Below the pieces are notes generated by a model that worked only from the letters and a program-made list of their open reading frames with translations, did no database searches and was not told the DNA's origin. From contig LJIE01000001.1 of NCBI GenBank assembly GCA_001281695.1, forward strand, positions 2,370,586-2,434,585: 64,000 nucleotides of DNA. Reading direction: 5' to 3'. The position numbers were made by a program, and so were the translations under genes. Source of the stretch: a bacterium 336/3 (GTDB lineage Bacteria > Bacteroidota > Bacteroidia > Cytophagales > Thermonemataceae). The number at the start of each line of letters is the position of its first letter. Within the stretch, counting starts at the first letter, position 1. This document shows positions 1-8,651 of the stretch, piece after piece.

Positions 1-1
1 A

Positions 2-277
2 GAAGCTATTTATATTAATTGTACGGTCTATGCTGCAAGTACACAGTTTTTCTTTAAATCTGTAGCTAAAGGAGATACCATCAATGTATCTGTGCTTGCT
101 CCTGAAGCCAGAATGCCAGAAGATAAGCTTATTTATGCTAAAATGCCTGAAAAAATGATAGATGATGATCCCAAATTGGAAGGATTACCAGGAGCTCATC
201 CAAAAATGGTAGGTAAAAAATTCAAAATCATTTATAATGATAAAGATGAAGTTACAGAAGTAAAACTTGCTCAATAA
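2..277 (+). CDS. C-terminal end of an unidentified protein (partial)
   Basis: The frame is already open at the left edge of the window and stops at 277, so only the last 91 residues are visible. The visible part is soluble, has no recognisable motif and ends in a Lys/Asp-rich beta-type tail. The next gene on the same strand starts 14 bases later, so the two are probably co-transcribed. I do not recognise the family, and the internal Met at base 92 is unlikely to be the true start because the frame stays open upstream of it. Confidence 0.6.
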   Translation, partial: EAIYINCTVYAASTQFFFKSVAKGDTINVSVLAPEARMPEDKLIYAKMPEKMIDDDPKLEGLPGAHPKMVGKKFKIIYNDKDEVTEVKLAQ

Positions 278-291
278 AAATTAATATAAAT

Positions 292-816
292 ATGCAAGCC
301 CAACCCAAATATGCTTCTTTAACTCAACAAGAGATAAAGTTTTTGAAAAAAGGAAGAGAGGAAGGGCTTTGGTTGATTATAATACTCGTTTTGGCTAGCA
401 TTCTTACCAAATATTTATTTTCTCATATTCCAAATGCTGAGAAAATAAACAACAGTTGGCTGATTCTTGCACTTCTTTTGGTTGGAATTGCTTTGCTTGC
501 AGGAATTTATTATGGAATAAAACGTTATCTCAACTATCAATTAGACATCAGAACAGGGCAAAAAATTTGTATATCAGGTATCATAGAAGATAAATTTAGC
601 TCAACAGGCAAGAATGCTACATATTACTTTGTGGTAATCGTTGGTCAAAAATTTAAAATCCCTAATGATATAGAACAAATGAATTATGATTTAAGGGTTG
701 ATTTTGTTCAGAAAGGAGATAATGCAACCATTTGGTTTTCACCCAAAACAAAAACAGTGTTTTGGGTAGCAAATCAAGTTTTTCTTGATTTAGAACGTAT
801 AACAGAAAACTTATAA
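292..816 (+). CDS. small two-helix membrane protein, unknown function
   Basis: A 174-residue protein with two hydrophobic segments at about residues 26-47 and 55-76. A roughly 90-residue soluble C-terminal domain follows, rich in beta-type sequence. It starts 14 bases after the preceding partial gene and probably shares its transcript. There is no signal peptide, catalytic motif or Cys cluster. It converges on the next gene with only nine bases between the stop codons. I do not recognise the family. Confidence 0.65.
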   Translation: MQAQPKYASLTQQEIKFLKKGREEGLWLIIILVLASILTKYLFSHIPNAEKINNSWLILALLLVGIALLAGIYYGIKRYLNYQLDIRTGQKICISGIIEDKFSSTGKNATYYFVVIVGQKFKIPNDIEQMNYDLRVDFVQKGDNATIWFSPKTKTVFWVANQVFLDLERITENL

Positions 817-825
817 ATTTTCAAA

Positions 826-1131
826 TTACTTTTTTTGCCAAAAAAATAATCTCCCAAAAAGTTTGTTCACAAACATCCAAAAGAAACGAAATTGCCCAAA
901 AATAAATCCATAGCCAAGCAAAATGATATTGTAGAGTGGCAAAATCAGCACAATCCATGTAAGGATTTTTATCCATGTAGGAGTTTGTTCATTATAGCCT
1001 AATATTGCATAAATAGGCTTTTTAACAAATAAAATAGTAAAGCCAGTACAAGCAAATACACATAAAATAAGGAGTACCTGCCAAATGCTGTGTACTCCCC
1101 AACGATTTTTTAATTTTTCAAGCCAATTCAT
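826..1131 (-). CDS. DUF6787-like small membrane protein
   Basis: A 101-residue protein with an amphipathic Lys/Arg-rich start (MNWLEKLKNRWGV) and two hydrophobic stretches at about residues 17-37 and 52-80, ending in a basic tail. The opening KLKNRWGV followed by a membrane helix matches my recollection of the DUF6787 proteins of Bacteroidota. Some databases mislabel these as prolipoprotein diacylglyceryl transferase, but it lacks that enzyme's size and motifs. It lies just downstream of the bactofilin gene on the same strand, so a link to the envelope or cytoskeleton is an inference from position. No function is known to me. Confidence 0.65.
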   Translation of the reverse strand: MNWLEKLKNRWGVHSIWQVLLILCVFACTGFTILFVKKPIYAILGYNEQTPTWIKILTWIVLILPLYNIILLGYGFIFGQFRFFWMFVNKLFGRLFFWQKK

Positions 1132-1142
1132 CTAATGGATAA

Positions 1143-1661
1143 TTAGATTTTTAAATCACTAAATACAGAGTTATTGGTGGCTTTTTCTTCTTTGGTCTCA
1201 ACAGAAGATTCTGTTTTTACGTCTACTGTTACTTCCTGATTAGAGGTAGAGTTAGATGAGTTTTTCTTTTTGATTTGATCTAGATCACCCATTTGACATT
1301 TACCGTTAAATACTGCTCCTGCTTCTACAACCATTTTAGATGTAAGAATATCACCATGTATAATTGCTGTAGATTTTAATACCAAAAGTTCAGTTACTTC
1401 CAATGAGCCTTTTACTTCTCCTTCTATTTCAGCATTTTGAGCAGTAATACAACCTTCAACCACAGAAGCATTTCCAGTAGCTACTTTCGATTTACTTTTG
1501 ATATCTCCAACTAATTTACCATCTATGCGTACGTTACCAAATGTATCAATATTTCCTTGTAAAGTGGCACCTTTGCCAATATTAGTACTTGCATTAGAGA
1601 TTTTATCTACATCCTGTTGTTTGGTCTCCTTAGTGTTGTTGTTACTTCCGAACATTGCCAT
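1143..1661 (-). CDS. bactofilin (polymer-forming cytoskeletal protein)
   Basis: A 172-residue protein with the bactofilin core at about residues 20-125. The core is a right-handed beta-helix of short repeats with alternating Ile/Val and Gly, for example IGKGATLQGNI, RIDGKLVGDI and GEVKGSLEV. Polar, low-complexity tails flank it. Bactofilins polymerise into cytosolic or membrane-bound filaments that organise cell-wall enzymes. Here the gene follows an M23 peptidase by 47 bases on the same strand, a pairing common in bacteria where the bactofilin scaffolds the peptidase. The Ser/Thr/Asn-rich C-terminal tail is typical and probably disordered. Confidence 0.92.
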   Translation of the reverse strand: MAMFGSNNNTKETKQQDVDKISNASTNIGKGATLQGNIDTFGNVRIDGKLVGDIKSKSKVATGNASVVEGCITAQNAEIEGEVKGSLEVTELLVLKSTAIIHGDILTSKMVVEAGAVFNGKCQMGDLDQIKKKNSSNSTSNQEVTVDVKTESSVETKEEKATNNSVFSDLKI

Positions 1662-1708
1662 AATTAGGTAGTTTTAATAGGTTGCGAAGCAATTTAAAAA
1701 TATTTGAG

Positions 1709-2578
1709 TTAAAAAGAAACAAATTTTTCAGGATTTACAGCATTGCCCTTGTACCACATCTCAAAATGTAAGTGAGGACCTGATGAAAGCCGGCCTGTAT
1801 TACCTATAATGGCAATCACATCGCCAGCCTTTACAAAATCACCTTGTTTTTTCAATAAAACGGCATTATGCTTATAAAAACTGATAACATTTCCTTGATG
1901 TTGAACGCCAATGACGTTGCCTGTGTCTTCTGTCCACGAAGAAAAAATAATTGTTCCATCTGCAACAGCTTTGATAGGTTCATTGGCTTGTGCTACCAAG
2001 TCAATGCCTAAATGCTTCGTTTTTGAATCGAAGCGTTCTGTAATAACTCCTTTGATAGGAGGAAAAAACGAAAAATCCTTAAAAGATATATCAAAAGTAC
2101 CAGTAGATTTTTCAGAATTTAAACTAATATTCATAGACTCATACTCTTTTCTTAAATTCATATCAGCAGGAGCAATATAATCCTTGATAGTATCTGTTTG
2201 AGTTACCTGATTTTTAGAAATATGAGAAGTATCAGTTCGCAATTCATTTACATCTGCTTTGATAGCCTTTTTGAAATTATCATAAAAACGATTATACTGA
2301 TTAGTAACCTCTATCAATGAGTCTACAGTACCAGAAAGCATTAAAACTTGCTTTTTTAGTTTTACTTCATCAGATTTTTGAGCAATAGGAGAGGAACTAC
2401 TAGAAGAACCTAGCCAAAAACCCAATACCAACATCAAAAATAGAATAGGTACACTAATAGCCAAGGCTTTTGCATGATTGTAAGAGAAATTACGTTTCTC
2501 TTCAAAATTTTCCTCATCGCGTACTAAAATTTCGTAACGATGCGTCAGCCAAGAAGATATGGTTTCTTTTATTTTCAT
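1709..2578 (-). CDS. membrane-anchored M23 (LytM-like) endopeptidase
   Basis: A predicted peptidoglycan DD-endopeptidase of 289 residues. There is a basic cytosolic start, one transmembrane helix at about residues 38-57, a linker and a C-terminal M23 domain. The zinc ligands are visible as HLGID and GPHLHFE, and the catalytic-His segment reads YKHN. The ATG at 2578 is preferred over one 33 bases upstream because a Bacteroidota promoter lies between them and the upstream codon falls inside it. It heads a minus-strand operon with bactofilin and a DUF6787 protein, so it probably remodels the wall at sites set by the bactofilin. It is divergent from the PASTA-protein gene. Confidence 0.92.
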   Translation of the reverse strand: MKIKETISSWLTHRYEILVRDEENFEEKRNFSYNHAKALAISVPILFLMLVLGFWLGSSSSSSPIAQKSDEVKLKKQVLMLSGTVDSLIEVTNQYNRFYDNFKKAIKADVNELRTDTSHISKNQVTQTDTIKDYIAPADMNLRKEYESMNISLNSEKSTGTFDISFKDFSFFPPIKGVITERFDSKTKHLGIDLVAQANEPIKAVADGTIIFSSWTEDTGNVIGVQHQGNVISFYKHNAVLLKKQGDFVKAGDVIAIIGNTGRLSSGPHLHFEMWYKGNAVNPEKFVSF

Positions 2579-2582
2579 GGTG

Positions 2583-2612
2583 CAAAGATAGTGTTTTTTA
2601 CGCAAAATCAAA
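2583..2612 (-). promoter_or_regulatory. Bacteroidota sigma-A-type promoter for the M23-bactofilin operon
   Basis: On the minus strand, TTTG (2612-2609) and TATCTTTG (2590-2583) are separated by 18 bases. This is close to the known Bacteroidetes consensus TTTG-N19-21-TAnnTTTG. Transcription would start almost at the chosen ATG (2578), giving a very short or absent leader. Confidence 0.6.
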
Positions 2613-2631
2613 AAAATAGGTTACAACGTAT

Positions 2632-2660
2632 TATTTTTGCCCGATTTTTGCATAAGTTTG
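2632..2660 (+). promoter_or_regulatory. candidate -7 elements for the PASTA gene
   Basis: Two matches to TAnnTTTG occur upstream of the ATG at 2684: TATTTTTG (2632-2639) and TAAGTTTG (2653-2660). Neither has a convincing -33 TTTG at the right distance. They lie back to back with the minus-strand promoter, so this roughly 100-base gap is a divergent control region. Confidence 0.4.
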
Positions 2661-2683
2661 CACTGAAAAAGTTAATATCATTT

Positions 2684-3634
2684 ATGAGCGTTGTTATTCG
2701 TAGTAATTCTTTCCCCCAAGTACTCATTCATATAGGTATTGTAGTACTTATTTTCGCTACTATACTTTTATTTGTATTTTATAATTATCTGCCTTTTGTA
2801 ACCAATCATGGTGAATCTATTACTGTACCAAGTTTGGTGGGAGTAAGTGTAGAGAATATTGAAGGAAAACTCAAAGAGGCAGGTTTTGAAATGGTGGTTC
2901 AAGATACTATCTATTCAAAAGAATATCAGCCTTATACAATTATAGACCAAAAACCTGTTGCAGGAACGAAAGTAAAACAAGGTAGAAAAATTTATCTGAT
3001 TATCAGCCCTAAAGCTCCTCCAAAGGTAAAAATGCCTAAACTAGAAGGGCTTTCTTACCAAATGGCAATTGCTAAAATTAAAACCATGCAGTTGGAAGTT
3101 GGAGCTATTCGCTTCAAACCAGATATAGCCAAAGATGCCATTTTAGGTCAAGAAATGAATGGCAGACCCATCAAAGAAAATGAACTCATACAAGTAGGAA
3201 CAAGCATTGATTTAGTAGTAGGGAGTGGTGTAGGTGATGAAGAAATGGATATGCCCGATTTAGAAGGTTTAAGTTTAGAAGATGCCAAAAGTATTTTAGA
3301 AACCAATGGTTTGCAACTTGGGCATGTTACTGAAGACCCTAACGCCAATGAACCAGCAGGCGTGGTAACCAAACAAAGCCCACCAGCAAGACTTGAAGCA
3401 GATGGGATTCCATACTATGATGAAGAAGGAAAAGCCCTCACTAAAAAACAAAGAGATGAGTTAAAACGAAAAAAACAAGCTCTCAATCCAGATGCACAGA
3501 ATCAACCGAAAAAGAGGTATGGCAAAGATGAGTTTGACCCACGTCCAAGAAATAAAATAAGAGCAGGTGAGATAGTAGATTTAACAGTTTCTGCTAATCG
3601 AAATGCAAAACCTAATGAAGAAGAAAAAAAATAA
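2684..3634 (+). CDS. PASTA-domain membrane protein
   Basis: A 316-residue protein with one N-terminal transmembrane helix (about 12-34) followed by extracytoplasmic PASTA domains at about 46-110, 115-184 and 190 to the end. The repeated motif is VPSLVGVS, MPKLEGLS or MPDLEGLS. PASTA domains bind muropeptides or lipid II. Here they sit without a kinase or transpeptidase domain, as is usual for stand-alone PASTA proteins of Bacteroidota. The third domain is interrupted by about 60 charged Lys/Asp/Pro-rich residues. The start at 2684 was chosen because the frame upstream encodes a basic, non-conserved stretch overlapping the M23 promoter. It is divergent from the peptidase and probably also involved in the wall. 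Confidence 0.85.
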   Translation: MSVVIRSNSFPQVLIHIGIVVLIFATILLFVFYNYLPFVTNHGESITVPSLVGVSVENIEGKLKEAGFEMVVQDTIYSKEYQPYTIIDQKPVAGTKVKQGRKIYLIISPKAPPKVKMPKLEGLSYQMAIAKIKTMQLEVGAIRFKPDIAKDAILGQEMNGRPIKENELIQVGTSIDLVVGSGVGDEEMDMPDLEGLSLEDAKSILETNGLQLGHVTEDPNANEPAGVVTKQSPPARLEADGIPYYDEEGKALTKKQRDELKRKKQALNPDAQNQPKKRYGKDEFDPRPRNKIRAGEIVDLTVSANRNAKPNEEEKK

Positions 3635-3640
3635 ATTACA

Positions 3641-3676
3641 AATAAGCCCTGATTTTTAGGGCTTATTTTTTTTTTG
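3641..3676 (+). terminator. rho-independent terminator
   Basis: A ten-base stem (AATAAGCCCT / AGGGCTTATT) with a short loop is followed by a run of T. It lies directly after the PASTA gene stop. Confidence 0.9.
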
Positions 3677-3810
3677 TTTAAAATGAAATTTTTATAGAAT
3701 CATATTTTGTAAAATTGAAAATAAGCAAAAAAAAAGGTTACCTTTTATATACTTTACAGAATCTACCTAATAGATACATTATTTAAGATACCTGAAATTT
3801 ATATAATACC

Positions 3811-4119
3811 ATGAAAAAAGCATATTGGTTATCCCTTATTTTACTTGGGAGCTGTTTGTATGCATCTGCTCAAACAACTCAAAACCCTAACTGGATAGAA
3901 TCTCCTCAAAAAGAATCCCCAAGATTTCAAATCCCTGCAAGTAACACATATCAAATTGTCAAAAATGAAACAGGCAAACCAGTTTCTGATGATGTATTGA
4001 AAAGTATTCATCGCAGAAGACAAACCAATGATGATATTATTTGGAAAGTAAGCCCTGATTTAGAAATATTAGTTTATAGTAAAAAAAGATCGCTTTTAAC
4101 TATAAAAAAGACTCAATAA
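3811..4119 (+). CDS. small secreted protein, unknown
   Basis: A 102-residue protein with a classic signal peptide: MKK start, hydrophobic core to about residue 18, cleavage after SAQ. The mature part is about 80 residues, polar and basic, without Cys or a known motif. It lies 32 bases upstream of the large T9SS protein on the same strand, so co-transcription is likely. The family is not recognised. I see no clear promoter in the 176-base gap before it beyond the preceding terminator and AT-rich tracts. Confidence 0.6.
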   Translation: MKKAYWLSLILLGSCLYASAQTTQNPNWIESPQKESPRFQIPASNTYQIVKNETGKPVSDDVLKSIHRRRQTNDDIIWKVSPDLEILVYSKKRSLLTIKKTQ

Positions 4120-4151
4120 GAAGTATTTAGGATACATAAAATATAAAAAAC

Positions 4152-7100
4152 ATGAAAAAGTATATTCATTTTTTAATAATATTAATCTTTTCTAGTATCG
4201 AAACTTATGCTCAGAGTACATTTACAGAAGGATTAGGTGGTGGAAGTGCTATTCAAGGCAGAAGATGGCACAGAAATGGTAACTGGACACCAAGTGGAGA
4301 ACCTGTAGCGGGCACCAATGCTATTATTGGTACTGGAACATGTAATGTAGAACAAAATGATGATGTTTGTAATAACCTGACTGTTAATGCTGGTACAACC
4401 CTCAATATTACAAATGGATCACAACTTACTGTGAACGGAAATTTAACAGTGAGTGGTACGCTCAATATCAATACAGGTGGAGCACTTAGTGTAACAGGCA
4501 ATATTACCATCAATGTTGGAGGAATTATTTCTGATAACAGAGTGGGTTCTGGTACTTTTGCTATGGGAGGAACTAGCATTACCAACAATGGAGGCCTACA
4601 TCAACCAGGGGATTTATTCGCAAACCTTACAAATGCTGGTACGGTAACTATCTCTGGTACAAGCACAGATTTCAATAATTTTGCTTTTAATTTGATAACA
4701 GCAGGGCAAATAGTTAATTTCAATGCCAGTACAACAAATGTATATGGTTTTTCTACAGATACAAATACAACACTTAATTTTGGCATAGGGCAATCTATCA
4801 ATATGACACAACTTTCTATTGAAGGAAATGCTAATTTCAATAATGCAAACCTTACTTTGAGAGGTGGTACAACAAGCAATGTAAGCCCTGATTTATATAA
4901 TCCATATTTCCCTACTGGACAAGCAGGTGAAGGAACAGTGAACGCTGGGACAAGTACATTTATTTATAGTGCTAATGCTACACAATTCATACGTTCTGGT
5001 AATTATCATAACCTTACTATACAAAATTATAGTGGAATTTCCAAAGATATAGGGAATGCTTCTTACACAGACGCTAATGGTCAGGGTATGGATGTGAATG
5101 TAAGCAATGATTTAACTTTAGATGTAAACTCTTCTGGTGGAGAAAGCTGGGTATTTAATACTGTAAATATTGGCAGACATTTTAATATGGCAACCAATAA
5201 TGTAGCATTCTCTATGGATTTAATTACAACTAGACTCATGCAAAGAACAGGGGGAATGGGGAATTTTACCATGGGAAATAATACTAACAATAGAATATTT
5301 GTAGGCTATACACATGCTACCAATACCTTTTTACAAGGTTATGGTAATGCCAATACATTTTTTGGAACAGTGATTTATCAAGGAGTATCAGGAACACAGA
5401 AGGTAGTGGGTGCTACTTATACCAATTTAAACCTACAAAATGGAGCAACCAGAGAACTTAACTCAAATGTACTCATCAATGGGAACTTAAACCACTTAGG
5501 AGGCAGTTTTGATGCGACAACATCTAACTTTAACATAGAATCTCAAGGGGACTGGACTCAATCTGCGGGGGCTTTTAATGCTAGAAACAATACAGTTTCT
5601 TTTACAGGAAATGTAAACCAGATACTTTCTACTATACCAAATGTAAATACTAACAGTTTTTCCAATACACCAGGAACACCAGTGGCTATTGCTGATGATA
5701 CACCTACTGGTGGGGTTGTTGCTAATAATACAGTCCCAACTTTGGCGTCTTTAGCAGGAAGTGCAAATATACAAGTAACAGTTCCTGTTGGTACTTATAT
5801 AGCTCTCAATAGCTTTAATTTTGATATTACACATACTTTTGATTCAGATGTAGATATATATTTGGTAACTCCTAATAATACAGTATATGTTGTTTCTACA
5901 GATAATGGTGGGGGTGGAGGAAATTACACCAACACTATTATACAAGATGGGGCAACACTTATTAGTACTGGTACAGCACCTTTTTCAGGTACATTTGCTT
6001 GGGAAGATGCAAGAACCTTGGCTTCTTATGCTGGACCATTAAATGGAACATGGACTTTGTATGTGGTAGATGATGCGTTTTTTGATACAGGAACAATTAA
6101 TAGTTTTGGTGTAACACTTTCAGCATCCACAAACCCTTTTACCTTAAATAATACAACTTTTAATAAAACGGGTAATTTGATACTTGCAGGGACAAGTACA
6201 TCTATCAATATCAATGGTATGATTGATTTTACAAATGGTTATTTGGTTGCAGGTTCTCAGAGAGTAGATTTTATGGCTACCTCAAACACAATCAACGCTT
6301 CCAATGCAAGCCACATGACAGGTACAGCTAGAAAAATAGGTAATACTAATTTTATATTTCCGTTGGGTAATGGTACTTATTATGCAGGGATAGGTTTCAA
6401 TCCAAGTGGTACAACAACAGCTACTGATCATTTTACAGTTACCTATACACGCACAAGCCCTAATACTTTGTATCCTATAGCAACCAAAGAAGCATCTATT
6501 GACCATGTAAGCAATTGTGAATATTGGATGTTTGACAGAACCAATGGAAGCCAAAGTGCTACTGTAAGCCTCCATTATGATAATGTTCGTAGTTGTGGAG
6601 TAACGGATCCTTCAGAGTTATTGGTATGTCGTTGGGATGGAACACAATGGACAAATGGAGGAAATGGTGGTGTAGCAAGTTCTTTTGTAACAAGTGCTGT
6701 TACCTTTACATCCTTTAGCCCTATTACATTAGGAAGTACCACAAGTAATAATCCTTTGCCTGTTGGAATGGTTTATTTTAAAGCAAGTAAATCCAATTCA
6801 GATGCTCTTTTAGAGTGGAAAACAGAATTTGAGTTAAATAGTAAAATATTTAGTGTTGAGCGTTCATTCAATGCTAAAGAATTTGAAGAAATAGGTACTA
6901 TAGAGGCGATAGGTAAAGCTAACACTTATAATTTTACAGATAAAGCTATAAGCCAACAAACTTCAATAGCTTATTATAGACTCAAAAACATAGATAAAGA
7001 TGGTAAATATATTTATAGTAAGCCACAGGCTGTCAATTTTGATGTTAATGAATTCAATATTGTAAATGTTCAGCCTAATCCTATACAAAAAGAGTTTAAA

Positions 7101-7301
7101 GTTCTATTTACTTTGCCCCATAATGCTCAAGTACAAACAATCATTACAGATGCTTTTGGTAGAATAGTGGAAAAGAATATTGTAGAAGGAGTGGCAGGCA
7201 TAAATACTTACGAATTTACAAACTTGAACCTCTCAAGAGGTATGTATATGATAAGTTTACAACATGAAGGACAAACCATTACAAGAAAGATTATCAAATA
7301 A
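4152..7301 (+). CDS. T9SS-secreted protein with P/Homo B domain and C-terminal sorting domain
   Basis: A 1049-residue secreted protein. It has a signal peptide (about 1-20, ending TYAQ), a long Asn/Thr/Gly-rich beta-repeat region, and a P/Homo B (proprotein-convertase-type) domain at about residues 530-660, recognisable from SDVDIYLVTPNN and LNGTWTLYVVDD. A further beta-rich part follows, then a type A T9SS sorting domain in the last roughly 80 residues (VQPNPIQKEF, GMYMISL, ITRKIIK). The P domain normally accompanies a subtilisin or metalloprotease domain, but none is visible here. It is probably a surface or secreted adhesin-like protein exported by the Por machinery. A terminator follows. 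Confidence 0.85.
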   Translation: MKKYIHFLIILIFSSIETYAQSTFTEGLGGGSAIQGRRWHRNGNWTPSGEPVAGTNAIIGTGTCNVEQNDDVCNNLTVNAGTTLNITNGSQLTVNGNLTVSGTLNINTGGALSVTGNITINVGGIISDNRVGSGTFAMGGTSITNNGGLHQPGDLFANLTNAGTVTISGTSTDFNNFAFNLITAGQIVNFNASTTNVYGFSTDTNTTLNFGIGQSINMTQLSIEGNANFNNANLTLRGGTTSNVSPDLYNPYFPTGQAGEGTVNAGTSTFIYSANATQFIRSGNYHNLTIQNYSGISKDIGNASYTDANGQGMDVNVSNDLTLDVNSSGGESWVFNTVNIGRHFNMATNNVAFSMDLITTRLMQRTGGMGNFTMGNNTNNRIFVGYTHATNTFLQGYGNANTFFGTVIYQGVSGTQKVVGATYTNLNLQNGATRELNSNVLINGNLNHLGGSFDATTSNFNIESQGDWTQSAGAFNARNNTVSFTGNVNQILSTIPNVNTNSFSNTPGTPVAIADDTPTGGVVANNTVPTLASLAGSANIQVTVPVGTYIALNSFNFDITHTFDSDVDIYLVTPNNTVYVVSTDNGGGGGNYTNTIIQDGATLISTGTAPFSGTFAWEDARTLASYAGPLNGTWTLYVVDDAFFDTGTINSFGVTLSASTNPFTLNNTTFNKTGNLILAGTSTSININGMIDFTNGYLVAGSQRVDFMATSNTINASNASHMTGTARKIGNTNFIFPLGNGTYYAGIGFNPSGTTTATDHFTVTYTRTSPNTLYPIATKEASIDHVSNCEYWMFDRTNGSQSATVSLHYDNVRSCGVTDPSELLVCRWDGTQWTNGGNGGVASSFVTSAVTFTSFSPITLGSTTSNNPLPVGMVYFKASKSNSDALLEWKTEFELNSKIFSVERSFNAKEFEEIGTIEAIGKANTYNFTDKAISQQTSIAYYRLKNIDKDGKYIYSKPQAVNFDVNEFNIVNVQPNPIQKEFKVLFTLPHNAQVQTIITDAFGRIVEKNIVEGVAGINTYEFTNLNLSRGMYMISLQHEGQTITRKIIK

Positions 7302-7365
7302 TAAGTAGTAGAAAAGATATAGGTAATAAGTATAACAATATTGATTGCAAAATAACCATTAAATA

Positions 7366-7394
7366 GAAAAAGCCCGTTTTAAACGGGCTTTTTC
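7366..7394. terminator. bidirectional terminator between convergent genes
   Basis: A near-perfect palindrome centred on AGCCCGTTTTAAACGGGCT, with A-runs on the left and T-runs on the right. It can therefore stop transcription from both the T9SS gene and the desaturase gene. Confidence 0.9.
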
Positions 7395-7415
7395 TATAAT
7401 ATATCTAATAACTTA

Positions 7416-8498
7416 TTAAGAATTGACTAACATTGGGCGTTTTCCAAACTCTTTCATTACTTTCACATGTGATGCGATAGCAGTCCAAACAGAAGGAGAT
7501 TCATAATAACGAACACCATATTCTTGACACAATTCTTTTACAATTCTACTGAGAGCAGGATAATGAACATGACTTACACGAGGAAATAAATGATGTTCAA
7601 TTTGATAATTTAATCCACCTGCAAACCAAGATACTACTTTATTACCAGGTGCAAAATTGGCAGTTGTAACAATTTGATGAATAGCCCATTCGCTATCTAC
7701 CAATTTGTCTTCCTCAACATGCTCAAATTCTGTGTGTTCCACTACGTGAGCTAATTGGAATACCACAGATAAAGTAAGTCCCATAATTACATGCATAACA
7801 GCAAAACCAATACCCCAATTTGCCCAACCTACAAAATAAACAGGGATAGCAATATAGAATATTACATACAATATTTTACTCATCCAAAAAATAAAATGTT
7901 CTTGAAAAGACATTTTTGGTAAAGGGGTTGTATAAACTTTTTGCTTGAAATATTTATTCAAATCCATGAGAAATACCCATGCAAAAGAACTAATAGCATA
8001 CAAGAAGAAAACATAAATATGTTGAAATTTATGAGCAGGTACCCAAACTTGTGTAGGAGCCATTCGCATCAAAGGGCTTTTGGCAATATCATCATCCAAA
8101 CCATCTACATTGGTATAAGTGTGGTGAATGATATTGTGTTTCGTTTTCCAAAGGAAAGCATTTCCGCCTAAAGCATTGAGTGTAAGACCTAACAAGTCGT
8201 TAATAGTTTTATTCTTTGAATAACTACCATGATTGGCATCGTGCATGACATTAAAACCAATTGTAGCAAGAATAAAACCAAGCACACCACTTAAAACAAT
8301 TCCTAGCCAAGCAGGTAAAGGCATTAAGATAAGACTTAAATACATACCTATGGCTGAGCCAATAAGAATGATAGTTTTGGAATAAAGTCTCCAATCTCCA
8401 GTTTTGGAAATATTATTTTCCAAAAAGTACTGTTCAACAGCATTTTTCAACGTAGAATGAAAATTGCCTTTTTTGTTGTTAAAGGTGATTTTGGGCAT
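7416..8498 (-). CDS. membrane fatty acid desaturase (acyl-lipid / front-end type)
   Basis: A 360-residue integral-membrane di-iron desaturase. The three His boxes are HDANH (86-90), HNIIHH (121-126) and QIEHH (299-303), between paired hydrophobic segments. The glutamine in the third box is the hallmark of front-end (delta-5/delta-6) and related sphingolipid desaturases, yet there is no fused cytochrome b5 domain. The electron donor must be separate. The enzyme would introduce a double bond into membrane acyl chains. The gene is monocistronic by spacing and ends in the shared terminator. The chemical position of desaturation cannot be read from the sequence. Confidence 0.88.
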   Translation of the reverse strand: MPKITFNNKKGNFHSTLKNAVEQYFLENNISKTGDWRLYSKTIILIGSAIGMYLSLILMPLPAWLGIVLSGVLGFILATIGFNVMHDANHGSYSKNKTINDLLGLTLNALGGNAFLWKTKHNIIHHTYTNVDGLDDDIAKSPLMRMAPTQVWVPAHKFQHIYVFFLYAISSFAWVFLMDLNKYFKQKVYTTPLPKMSFQEHFIFWMSKILYVIFYIAIPVYFVGWANWGIGFAVMHVIMGLTLSVVFQLAHVVEHTEFEHVEEDKLVDSEWAIHQIVTTANFAPGNKVVSWFAGGLNYQIEHHLFPRVSHVHYPALSRIVKELCQEYGVRYYESPSVWTAIASHVKVMKEFGKRPMLVNS

Positions 8499-8651
8499 AA
8501 TTTAGTAACTAAAATTTAGTCCTTAACTTAAAAATTTTTTACAAAGTAAAAAATAAATACCTGCAATTCCTAATGAAATTGTATTTTTGGCTTATGGTAT
8601 AACCATATATTTTGCTGACATTGTTCTTATTCTAAGAATAATAAGATTTTT

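Noticed and set aside
2540-2683. N-terminal extension of the PASTA protein
   Set aside because: It overlaps the divergent M23 promoter and start, and encodes a basic non-conserved stretch before the membrane helix.
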